NCBI GenBank assembly: GCA_002396385.1
Contig: DGTD01000031.1
Coordinates: 1 to 22,421 of the forward strand
Length of the DNA: 22,421 nt
Direction: 5' to 3'
Source: Bacteroidales bacterium UBA4345
Lineage (GTDB): Bacteria; Bacteroidota; Bacteroidia; Bacteroidales; Paludibacteraceae
Numbering within the stretch: the stretch's first letter is position 1; each line of letters begins with the position of its first letter. The notes beneath the pieces were generated by a model that had not been told where the DNA came from, did not search any database, and saw nothing but the letters and a program-made list of their open reading frames with translations. Below, piece after piece: positions 14,927-20,439 of the stretch. Both the position numbers and the translations under genes were made by a program.

Positions 14927-15307
14927 TTAGCGGCGATAGTGGACCGGACGACCATGATGGTGGTGATGGTGAACGGGAGCATGGTGGTGGTGAACACGGG
15001 CTGGAGCATAGTGACGAACAGGAGCCGTGTAGACGTGGCGGACAGGAGCCACACGATGCACCACAACCGGAGCAGGTTCAACTACTTCAACAACTTCAAC
15101 CGGAGCTGGCTCAACCACATGGACAACAGGGGCTGGAGCAACCTGGTGCACCACAACCGGAGCAGGAGCTGCAACAGAAACATGAGCGCTAACGGTTGGA
15201 ACTGGGACCGACGCCGAAAAGCTGGCGAAGACCTGAGAATTTGCAACAGAGCCGATGGCTAACATAAACAAGGTTGCGAAAACCTTAACAATGCTATTTG
15301 TTTTCAT
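14927..15307 (-). CDS. Small exported Val-Ala-Pro repeat protein with polyhistidine tail
   Basis: 126 aa, no recognised family. Residues 1-~25 are a signal peptide (basic MKTNSIVK, then FATLFMLAIGSVANS). The mature protein has almost no charged residues at first. Residues ~46-90 form a proline-spaced repeat built on V-(A/E)-P-A-P-V-V-V, seen in at least four copies. The last 25 residues contain HHHH and HHHHHH clusters. Such a protein cannot form a normal hydrophobic core. The Pro repeat probably forms an extended stalk, and the His tail suggests metal binding in the periplasm or at the surface. It has its own terminator. The opposite-strand frame (14750-15262) is a shadow, because only the minus frame gives a signal peptide and ordered repeats. 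Confidence 0.75.
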   Translation of the reverse strand: MKTNSIVKVFATLFMLAIGSVANSQVFASFSASVPVPTVSAHVSVAAPAPVVVHQVAPAPVVHVVEPAPVEVVEVVEPAPVVVHRVAPVRHVYTAPVRHYAPARVHHHHAPVHHHHHHGRPVHYRR

Positions 15308-15627
15308 ATCGTTATATTTTTATTGTTCAACTTTCAGTAAAGAAGCAGTTGTTTGCCGCTTCTGTCTGTATAAATCCAAAAGGCGTGCCAAACATTTTGG
15401 CACAGCAAAGGAGCGCTTATCGGAACATAAGCGGACAATACGAAACAATAGCTATTAATCAACGAGTTAGCAAACAGAATATATTATCGAATCATGCTAC
15501 AAAGCATGAAAACACATTACAAATATGGCTATGGTAACAAGAGAGACAAGCAACATTCCAACCACTAAATGAACATTGCACCCCCCAAACAGGTGGAAAG
15601 GAAAGGCGCTGGAAGCGTAAGGAAACA
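15308..15627 (-). other. Intergenic region with three consecutive small hairpins
   Basis: No gene is seen in these 320 nt. Three perfect inverted repeats follow one another: GTGCCAAA-cat-TTTGGCAC (15385-15403), GCTTAT-cggaac-ATAAGC (15415-15432) and CATGCT-acaa-AGCATG (15493-15508). They lie between the end of the GNAT gene and the start of the His-rich gene, 80-200 nt upstream of the latter. None has a good T-run on the minus strand, so they are not typical terminators. Confidence 0.6.
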
Positions 15628-16179
15628 TCAAGAAGAGGGGCTGATGCCATACACTTCTCTATAAATCTGATTTTTCATTTGTCGTGCAGAGGGATGACGG
15701 CGCCCCTCTTCGGCATAAAGCAACAGCAACATAGGTACAGGCTCGGACTTGCGGCCGGGATAAGAAGGCTGAAAATAAGGTTCGGCCAGTTGCACGAACC
15801 CATTGCGCAAATAAAAGCCGATACGCCTTAAAGCCACAGGGCTGGACGTTGGTAATTCAGCCTCGACCACAACCGGGCGATGCTGCATCTCTATAAAAAC
15901 AGAAAGCGCCTCTCCCCCAACACCCTGGCAACGGAAATTGGGAGCAATGGCAAAATGCTCGATATAAACGAAAGAACCGAAGTCCCAATAATTGAGGAAA
16001 CCGAGCGGAGTATCGTCAACATCGGTCAACAGCATGCAATGCATAAACGGATTAAAAGATACATTCTCCCGCTGGTCAGCCTCTGGCCTGCGTTCCTCGT
16101 CGGGAAAAGCCGACAAAAAAAGCCGCTCCACGAAATTGTATTCCTCACTATCGGGAGTTATTTCAGAGAAAAATATCAT
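15628..16179 (-). CDS. GNAT family N-acetyltransferase
   Basis: 183-aa cytoplasmic acyltransferase of the GNAT superfamily. It probably moves an acetyl group from acetyl-CoA to an amine on a protein or small molecule. Acetyl-CoA motif A is VYIEHFAIAPNFRCQGVGGEAL (roughly residues 71-92), where R-C-Q-G-V-G-G is the pyrophosphate loop (family pattern Q/R-x-x-G-x-G/A). Motif B is the later RRIGFYLRNGFVQL, the usual strand-helix end with the N-G-F turn. The N-terminal helix pair (SEEYNFVERLFLSAFPDEERRP) matches a common Bacteroidetes GNAT subfamily. The substrate is unknown. Its promoter is TATCTTTG on the minus strand at 16215-16208, about 30 nt upstream. Confidence 0.88.
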   Translation of the reverse strand: MIFFSEITPDSEEYNFVERLFLSAFPDEERRPEADQRENVSFNPFMHCMLLTDVDDTPLGFLNYWDFGSFVYIEHFAIAPNFRCQGVGGEALSVFIEMQHRPVVVEAELPTSSPVALRRIGFYLRNGFVQLAEPYFQPSYPGRKSEPVPMLLLLYAEEGRRHPSARQMKNQIYREVYGISPSS

Positions 16180-16207
16180 ATTGCCTTACTCCTTCATTAT
16201 TGAAAAG

Positions 16208-16215
16208 CAAAGATA
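16208..16215 (-). promoter_or_regulatory. -7 box of the GNAT gene (minus strand)
   Basis: Minus-strand TATCTTTG (16215-16208) fits TAnnTTTG and gives a leader of about 20 nt. No clear -33 element. Confidence 0.55.
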
Positions 16216-16250
16216 CAAAAAGACAAATACGCGAATCCTACAGATTCATC

Positions 16251-16282
16251 AAAAAAGTAGCGCCGTTATAGAACAACGCTAC
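16251..16282 (-). terminator. Orphan minus-strand intrinsic terminator upstream of GNAT
   Basis: Positions 16257-16282 form an 11-bp stem with a 4-nt loop. Read as minus-strand RNA all 11 positions pair, two as G-U; read as plus-strand RNA those two become C-A mismatches. Six T follow on the minus strand. The transcribed strand is therefore the minus strand, yet no recognised minus-strand gene lies within 650 nt upstream. Confidence 0.75.
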
Positions 16283-16450
16283 CCTTCTTTCTAAAATTCC
16301 ACATCATATACATTCCACATACTTCTTACAAACCATATCAAAACATCATTTCCAAATCATTTCACGGCCATCGTTTTACGTCTGTAAAAATAACAACAGC
16401 AGAACGAAAAAACAGAAGTTGCAACCTTGCAACACCACTCTCACTCAAGC
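16251..16450 (-). ncRNA. Candidate small RNA of about 200 nt
   Basis: The minus strand has a -7 box TATATTTG (16463-16456) followed about 180 nt later by the strong orphan terminator ending at 16251. No ORF of useful length exists between them. The first part of the transcript would contain the perfect dyad GTTGCAA-gg-TTGCAAC (16433-16418). An ordinary untranslated 3' tail of the 69-aa gene at 16935-17144 is the alternative. I do not recognise a known RNA family. Confidence 0.35.
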
Positions 16451-16695
16451 CGACGCAAATATAGAGAGAAAGAGAAAACAGAAATAAAGATTTTCACTAG
16501 AAGATATAAACAAAATATTAACAATCCTGATTTACTGCTACTTAGGTACAAATCCAAGGAAATCCGCAATCAAGACACAAAACAATCATTAAACATACAA
16601 CAGTTTGCGGTTAAAAAAACATTTTCAGAATACAGCAAAAAAAATAGAAAGCAAAGAAATAACCGTACGTACAAGACGGATTTTATCGGCATCAC

Positions 16696-16726
16696 TTTTG
16701 TTTTGTAAGAACTTCATTTATCTTTG
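16696..16726 (+). promoter_or_regulatory. Full Bacteroidetes -33/-7 promoter before a microprotein gene
   Basis: TTTTG (16696-16700) is followed after 18 nt by TATCTTTG (16719-16726). This is the best -33/-7 pair in the window. Transcription would start near 16732, only a few bases before the first ATG at 16737. The complementary strand carries TACATTTG (16741-16734), a possible divergent -7 box. Confidence 0.6.
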
Positions 16727-16736
16727 AATAAACCAA

Positions 16737-16811
16737 ATGTATGAAGTTATGGAAGAAGTTATAAAAAAAGCAGAAGCTATTTATGGAAGAGCTAAAGGTA
16801 GCCCATCATAA
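16737..16811 (+). CDS. Possible 24-aa leader peptide
   Basis: The frame MYEVMEEVIKKAEAIYGRAKG... encodes 24 residues directly behind the -33/-7 promoter. It is amphipathic and helix-prone and overlaps the 51-aa frame at 16783 in another register. It may be a leader peptide coupling translation to the next frame, or the N-terminal half of a gene split by a frameshift. Confidence 0.3.
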   Translation: MYEVMEEVIKKAEAIYGRAKGSPS

Positions 16812-16938
16812 ATTTGTCGAAGTGAACATTAAACATCAAGACGATACTGAATATGGAGATTTGATTAAAGACTTAGTCTTTGAACTTGACCAAGTATATG
16901 AAGAATTATTCCATCTATCTCGACATTTGGATGATTAA
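16783..16938 (+). CDS. Acidic 51-aa microprotein of unknown function
   Basis: No family is recognised. The 51 residues begin MEELKVAHHKFVEVNIKHQ and end in an acidic helix (DLIKDLVFELDQVYEELFHL). The length and acidic helical character recall small antitoxins or phage-like proteins, but no motif supports this. The start lies inside the preceding 24-codon frame, in the +1 register. Its stop TAA (16936-16938) overlaps the stop of the convergent minus-strand gene (16935-16937). No Shine-Dalgarno is expected in this phylum, so start choice is uncertain. Confidence 0.4.
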   Translation: MEELKVAHHKFVEVNIKHQDDTEYGDLIKDLVFELDQVYEELFHLSRHLDD

Positions 16939-17144
16939 CGAGCCTTCTCTTCTACTTCATCGATTAAATCCTCAACCATGTTGCATAATTCCCTTGCTTT
17001 GTGGTGTAGTTTGCATGCTTGAAACAGATTATACCTGTCAGAGGATTTACCCTTAATGAAGTATGTTTGAAGCACGGATTTTATCTTGTTTAATTCAATA
17101 AGTACTGCAGGCTTGTATGTGTAGTTCAAAAATCTTGTATTCAT
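16935..17144 (-). CDS. 69-aa helical microprotein of unknown function
   Basis: Starting from the ATG complement at 17144, the product has 69 residues: MNTRFLNYTYKPAVLIELNK, then a basic middle (KGKSSDRYNLFQACKLHHKA) and an acidic end (MVEDLIDEVEEKAR). It is predicted all-helical and charged. A longer frame to 17321 exists but runs antisense through the start of the esterase gene and reads as nonsense composition, so the internal start is preferred. It diverges from the esterase gene (54 nt apart) and converges on the 51-aa gene, with stops overlapping by two bases. It does not match any family I know. Confidence 0.5.
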   Translation of the reverse strand: MNTRFLNYTYKPAVLIELNKIKSVLQTYFIKGKSSDRYNLFQACKLHHKARELCNMVEDLIDEVEEKAR

Positions 17145-17198
17145 TTTTCTCGGATTTAAGAAGTTAATAGTTTCGAACGTTAAAACACGCCTATCATT

Positions 17199-17900
17199 AT
17201 GCATAAAGAGGAGCAACTGAACGGCAAGACAATTGTGGTGGTTGGAGAGGCAAGCGACATCTGCATCGTCCAACCACTGGAACGGCGCGAACTGGCACTG
17301 CTGCAAAACGAGCTCGACCAAATAAACATAGAGGCGGATGGGACAGAATACCTGTTTGTGGGAATGGAAATAACCGACTGGAATGGAGATCTAAGCCCCT
17401 GGGAGAGCAAAGCCGTATTCAGCAACAAAGCCTTCAGCGGAAACGCAGCAAGCACCCTCCGCTTCATAGAGGAACAACTGCTACCCTACTTACAGGTAAA
17501 ATACGGACTAAGAGACGACACACGCTACCTGCTGGGCGGCTATTCGCTTGCCGGTCTGTTCGCGCTCTGGACAAGCCTGCAAACAGACCTGTTTACAGGC
17601 ATAGCGGCAGCATCGCCCTCGGTATGGTACAACAATTGGGACCTATATGCCAGCCGGCACACAACAAAGGCAAAAGCAGTGTATTTAAGTCTAGGCGACG
17701 CAGAAGCAAGCGCCAACCACCCCATTTTGTCAAAAACAGGGACAAACATAGAGAAACTTCACCAACAAATGAGGGAACAGCTGGGAGCGGAGCACTGTGT
17801 TTTTGAATGGAACAAGGGAGGGCACTTCCAATTTCCAGAAATTAGGACAGGGAAAGGATTTGGGAAACTAATAAAAATCATAAAAACCGCCAGACTATAG
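17199..17900 (+). CDS. Alpha/beta hydrolase of the esterase D/Fes-like (PF00756) type
   Basis: 233 aa, no signal peptide, probably cytoplasmic. The alpha/beta-hydrolase core has the nucleophile elbow GGYSLAGLFAL with Ser116 (113-123). Asp167 in YLSLGDAEA is a likely acid and His209 in KGGHFQ the catalytic histidine, in the usual Ser-acid-His order. The segment TLRFIEEQLLPYLQVKYG just before the elbow is typical of the putative esterase family that includes feruloyl esterases, S-formylglutathione hydrolases and siderophore esterases (Fes/IroE). The substrate cannot be told. Its position two genes before a secreted hydrolase and a xylanase is suggestive only. No terminator is seen after it. Confidence 0.82.
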   Translation: MHKEEQLNGKTIVVVGEASDICIVQPLERRELALLQNELDQINIEADGTEYLFVGMEITDWNGDLSPWESKAVFSNKAFSGNAASTLRFIEEQLLPYLQVKYGLRDDTRYLLGGYSLAGLFALWTSLQTDLFTGIAAASPSVWYNNWDLYASRHTTKAKAVYLSLGDAEASANHPILSKTGTNIEKLHQQMREQLGAEHCVFEWNKGGHFQFPEIRTGKGFGKLIKIIKTARL

Positions 17901-18238
17901 AAGGAATAGATGAAAACACACAGAGAAAGAAAAGTACAATTATTTTGACAATATCGGCACACGAAGGCTACAAGTTGGACAAAAATGACAAAAAGGGAGA
18001 GGAGCCCCATTATAAAGATTCCGTCAGAGAGGCAGTCTAAATGGTCCGAATACGCACTCTATAATAATGATTATCAATAATTGACCGAAATTTACATATT
18101 AAAAAACATTGTTATAGAACACAAAACAAAGCAGCAGTCTAACAATAAAAAAGACTAAATTTGCCAGCGTAACCAAGAATAAAAGTCAGTCTTTTAGTGA
18201 TATAAGAGATGACTATAGTTTTAAAAAAGTAAGTGTAA
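17901..18238 (+). promoter_or_regulatory. Intergenic region upstream of the secreted-protein operon, with Fur-like site
   Basis: These 338 nt hold no gene. Position 18062-18076 reads TAATAATGATTATCA, which matches the 7-1-7 Fur pattern TGATAAT-N-ATTATCA at all but one position. A -7 box TAAATTTG lies at 18156-18163, without a clear -33 element, giving a leader of about 70 nt. Confidence 0.4.
18156..18163 (+). promoter_or_regulatory. -7 box of the secreted-protein operon
   Basis: TAAATTTG fits TAnnTTTG, about 75 nt before the start codon at 18239. Confidence 0.5.
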
Positions 18239-18709
18239 ATGAATAGTAAAAGCATTTTTTTAACCATTGTTCCACTACTATTCTCATTGCAACAAGCAAT
18301 GGCCGAAGTGCTGGTAGTAGAAGACAAACAAGGCGAGAAACAGTATTACGAGTTGGGCGACTCTCCCGTTATAACCTATTCGGGAGCTAAACTACTGGTT
18401 AATACAGACAAGGCAAGCGCAGAATTCAACATTCCGGAAGTTGAAAAATATTACTTTTTGAAAGAACAGACAGCAAGCAAGCTGATTGAGGACGGCGACA
18501 AAGCAGTAGTATGGGCAACAGGGGGAAAGCTGAGTATCAGAAACGGCGGAGCGAACCAGACCGTGCAAGTATTCAGCGTGCAAGGCAAACTAACCGGCAC
18601 CTACCAGACAGACTCACAAGGAACGCTCGACATAGACCTTAGCCAGGCGGGCAAAGGAGTCGTACTAATAAAAATCAGTTCAACCACAGTAAAACTTATC
18701 ATAAAATGA
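18239..18709 (+). CDS. Small secreted protein with T9SS-type C-terminal sorting domain
   Basis: 156 aa. A signal peptide covers residues 1-~22 (MNSKSIFLTIVPLLFSLQQAMA). Residues ~24-75 form a module common at the ends of Bacteroidales secreted proteins: VLVVEDKQGEKQYYELGDSP, then LLVNT, then VEKYYFLKE. The last ~60 residues match the Por-secretion (type A) tail: LSIRNGG, TVQVFSVQGKL, TLDIDLSQAGKGVVLIKISS and VKLIIK, lining up with the tail of the xylanase at 20440. The protein is therefore almost only module plus tail, with no catalytic domain. Its stop overlaps the start of the next gene by 4 nt (ATGA), so the two are translationally coupled. It may be a surface-anchored partner of the following hydrolase; that is inference. 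Confidence 0.72.
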   Translation: MNSKSIFLTIVPLLFSLQQAMAEVLVVEDKQGEKQYYELGDSPVITYSGAKLLVNTDKASAEFNIPEVEKYYFLKEQTASKLIEDGDKAVVWATGGKLSIRNGGANQTVQVFSVQGKLTGTYQTDSQGTLDIDLSQAGKGVVLIKISSTTVKLIIK

Positions 18710-19641
18710 AGAAACTAACCCTACTGGCAACGGCACTAATAGCCACAAGCGCATTAGCCCAGACCTATAAGATGAGAGTATTAAAAACCGATGGTTCTGA
18801 AATATTCTACCCAACAGAAGAAGTGAAGCAAGTGGACTTTGTGGAATATAACGAAGACGAGCCAAAGGAAATAAAAGTCTTCCTGGCTGGTGACAACGTG
18901 AACCAGGATGGTCCGATGAAACTAACAAAAATGGAAAATATAGGTCCAGGCGGAGGTAACATTCTGGTATATCCGACCGAGATGTCGAACGACCCTTACG
19001 TCAAGCACGGCGTGGTTATATGGGGACCAGGCGGAGGTAGCAAGCCAAGCGAATATATGGGCATAATAAACCGCCTTGCGTCGCATGGATTTGTAGTTAT
19101 GGCGTTGAGAGAATCGCCAGGAAGCGGCGACTTGGCAAGTGCTGCACTCGACTGGCTGGAAGAAAAGAGCAACGACCCCAACGGTCCACTCTACAACCGC
19201 ATTATAACCGACCGTGTAGGTTGTGCTGGGCACTCGATGGGCGGACTAGAATCGGAACAGGCCCTCATTAAGGACAAACGAGTGGTAACCGCAGCCCTGA
19301 ACAACAGCGGAGACCTGAATCACAGTGCAATGACACTGGTACCGACAGACAAAACAGCAATGATTGTGTACGGAGAAGCAGGAATGGAAGCTCCAAACGC
19401 AGAAGCCGACTATGGCAACAACGGCGTAAAATGTCCGGCCTGTCTGATAAAGATGGTAGGCAACAACTGGGGGCACGGTTCAGGTCCTTGGAGCGGTATG
19501 GCCGCAACCGTAGCCTGGATGCGCTGGCAGATTGGAGGAGAAGACCACAAGAGCGAATTCACCACACCAAACGGTCAATATGTGAATGGCAACATTATTG
19601 GCGACAAAGGTTACTGGAATGGCAAATACAAGAACTGGTAG
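18706..19641 (+). CDS. Secreted alpha/beta hydrolase (chlorophyllase/PET-hydrolase-like fold)
   Basis: 311 aa. The signal peptide is residues 1-~18 (MKKLTLLATALIATSALA). Residues 21-48 repeat the short module of the upstream protein (YKMRVLKTDGSEIFYPTEEV then VDFVEY). The hydrolase domain follows: WGPGGGSKPSEYMGIINRLA (oxyanion region, 106-125), GFVVMAL, CAGHSMGGLES with nucleophile Ser177 (GHSMGG 175-180), an acid candidate near Glu223 or Asp203, and His257 in NNWGHGSG. This order fits the dienelactone hydrolase/chlorophyllase/cutinase-like group used on esters of plant polymers. It lacks a T9SS tail, so it may be periplasmic or depend on its coupled partner. Acetyl-xylan or feruloyl esterase activity would suit the nearby xylanase but is unproven. 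It is followed by a good terminator. Confidence 0.82.
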   Translation: MKKLTLLATALIATSALAQTYKMRVLKTDGSEIFYPTEEVKQVDFVEYNEDEPKEIKVFLAGDNVNQDGPMKLTKMENIGPGGGNILVYPTEMSNDPYVKHGVVIWGPGGGSKPSEYMGIINRLASHGFVVMALRESPGSGDLASAALDWLEEKSNDPNGPLYNRIITDRVGCAGHSMGGLESEQALIKDKRVVTAALNNSGDLNHSAMTLVPTDKTAMIVYGEAGMEAPNAEADYGNNGVKCPACLIKMVGNNWGHGSGPWSGMAATVAWMRWQIGGEDHKSEFTTPNGQYVNGNIIGDKGYWNGKYKNW

Positions 19642-19678
19642 GTTCTTATAAAATACATTACTTTTAAAACAACTAAGA

Positions 19679-19718
19679 AAAGCATGTAACCCGAGAGGGC
19701 AGACATGCTTTTTTTATT
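19679..19718 (+). terminator. Terminator of the secreted-hydrolase operon
   Basis: AAAGCATGT (19679-19687) pairs with ACATGCTTT (19703-19711), with a 15-nt loop and a run of T behind it. Confidence 0.88.
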
Positions 19719-19726
19719 TAACTTTA
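19719..19726 (+). promoter_or_regulatory. Weak -7-like box of the flavin reductase gene
   Basis: TAACTTTA differs from TAnnTTTG only in the last base and lies just after the terminator, 42 nt before the start codon. Confidence 0.3.
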
Positions 19727-19768
19727 CACCGGAGAAAGAAAAACCACCTTTCATAAAAAAGCACAGAA

Positions 19769-20332
19769 ATGAAAAGTTTTGAAGCAAAACCATGGGTAGT
19801 TCCACAACCCGTGCTGATAATCGGCACCTACAACAAAAAAGGCGAAGCCAACGCCATGAACGCCGCCTGGGGTGGCCAGTGGGACATGAAAGAAATAATG
19901 ATATCGATGGGAGCACACGCCACCACCGAGAACCTGGAAGCCAACAATGGCGAATTCACAGTGGCTTTCGCTACCTCTAAAACACTGGTAGCGGCCGACT
20001 ATGTCGGCATTGTGAGTGCAAAAAAAGAGCCCAGGAAAATAGAGAAAACGGGCTGGAAGGTAGAAAAAGCCCAAAAAGTGAACGCCCCGGTCTTCACCGA
20101 CTTTCCAATGACACTGGAATGCCGTATAAACCGAAAGATAGAAGAATCGGAGACCGGATACTATCTGGTGGCTGAAATAGTCAACATTCTTGTAGACGAA
20201 CACTACCTTGCCAGCGACGGACAACCCGACATTGAAAAAATGGGGCTGATAACCTACGACCCCGTACACCACTCGTACATTGAATTGGGTAAAAAAGTGG
20301 GACAAGCATTCAACGACGGGAAAAAGCTATAA
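19769..20332 (+). CDS. Flavin reductase-like FMN-binding protein
   Basis: 187 aa, cytoplasmic, related to flavoredoxin and the flavin reductase domain (PF01613). The start has the FMN-binding pattern KPWVVPQPVLIIGTYNKKGEANAMNAAWGG: the proline before the first strand and the N-A-M-N-A-A-W segment are typical. The middle shows MISMGAHATTENLEANNGEFTVAFA, where A-x-H-x-T-x-x-N-L is the phosphate-binding turn, and the C-terminal half shows FTDFPMTLECRINRKIE and GYYLVAEIVNILVDE. Such proteins bind FMN and pass electrons, or reduce flavins with NAD(P)H. It stands between two terminators or hairpins, so it is probably monocistronic. A 7-bp hairpin (GGAAGAG / TTCTTCC, 20349-20369) follows the stop. 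Confidence 0.88.
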   Translation: MKSFEAKPWVVPQPVLIIGTYNKKGEANAMNAAWGGQWDMKEIMISMGAHATTENLEANNGEFTVAFATSKTLVAADYVGIVSAKKEPRKIEKTGWKVEKAQKVNAPVFTDFPMTLECRINRKIEESETGYYLVAEIVNILVDEHYLASDGQPDIEKMGLITYDPVHHSYIELGKKVGQAFNDGKKL

Positions 20333-20439
20333 CAAAGCCAGATAATCAGGAAGAGCGCCTAGTTCTTCCAACCTAACAGAATAAAAAACATCAAAATAGA
20401 AAAGTAAGTAAAAACAGAACTACCAAAAACTTCACAATT

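Noticed and set aside
14750..15262. 170-codon plus-strand frame rich in Asn, His, Ser and Arg
   Set aside because: It is the complement of the Val-Ala-Pro repeat gene, overlaps the MACPF terminator at its start, and has no signal or domain.
16427..16708. 93-codon plus-strand frame
   Set aside because: Low-complexity Lys/Arg/Asn-rich translation of AT-rich DNA, no promoter, and overlapping the candidate minus-strand RNA promoter.
17145..17321. Longer N-terminus for the minus-strand 69-aa gene
   Set aside because: The extension lies antisense to the start of the esterase gene and has unlike composition; the internal ATG at 17144 gives a coherent small protein.
19751..20305. 184-codon minus-strand frame
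   Set aside because: Antisense shadow of the flavin reductase-like gene; rich in Phe, Val, Tyr and His with no domain.
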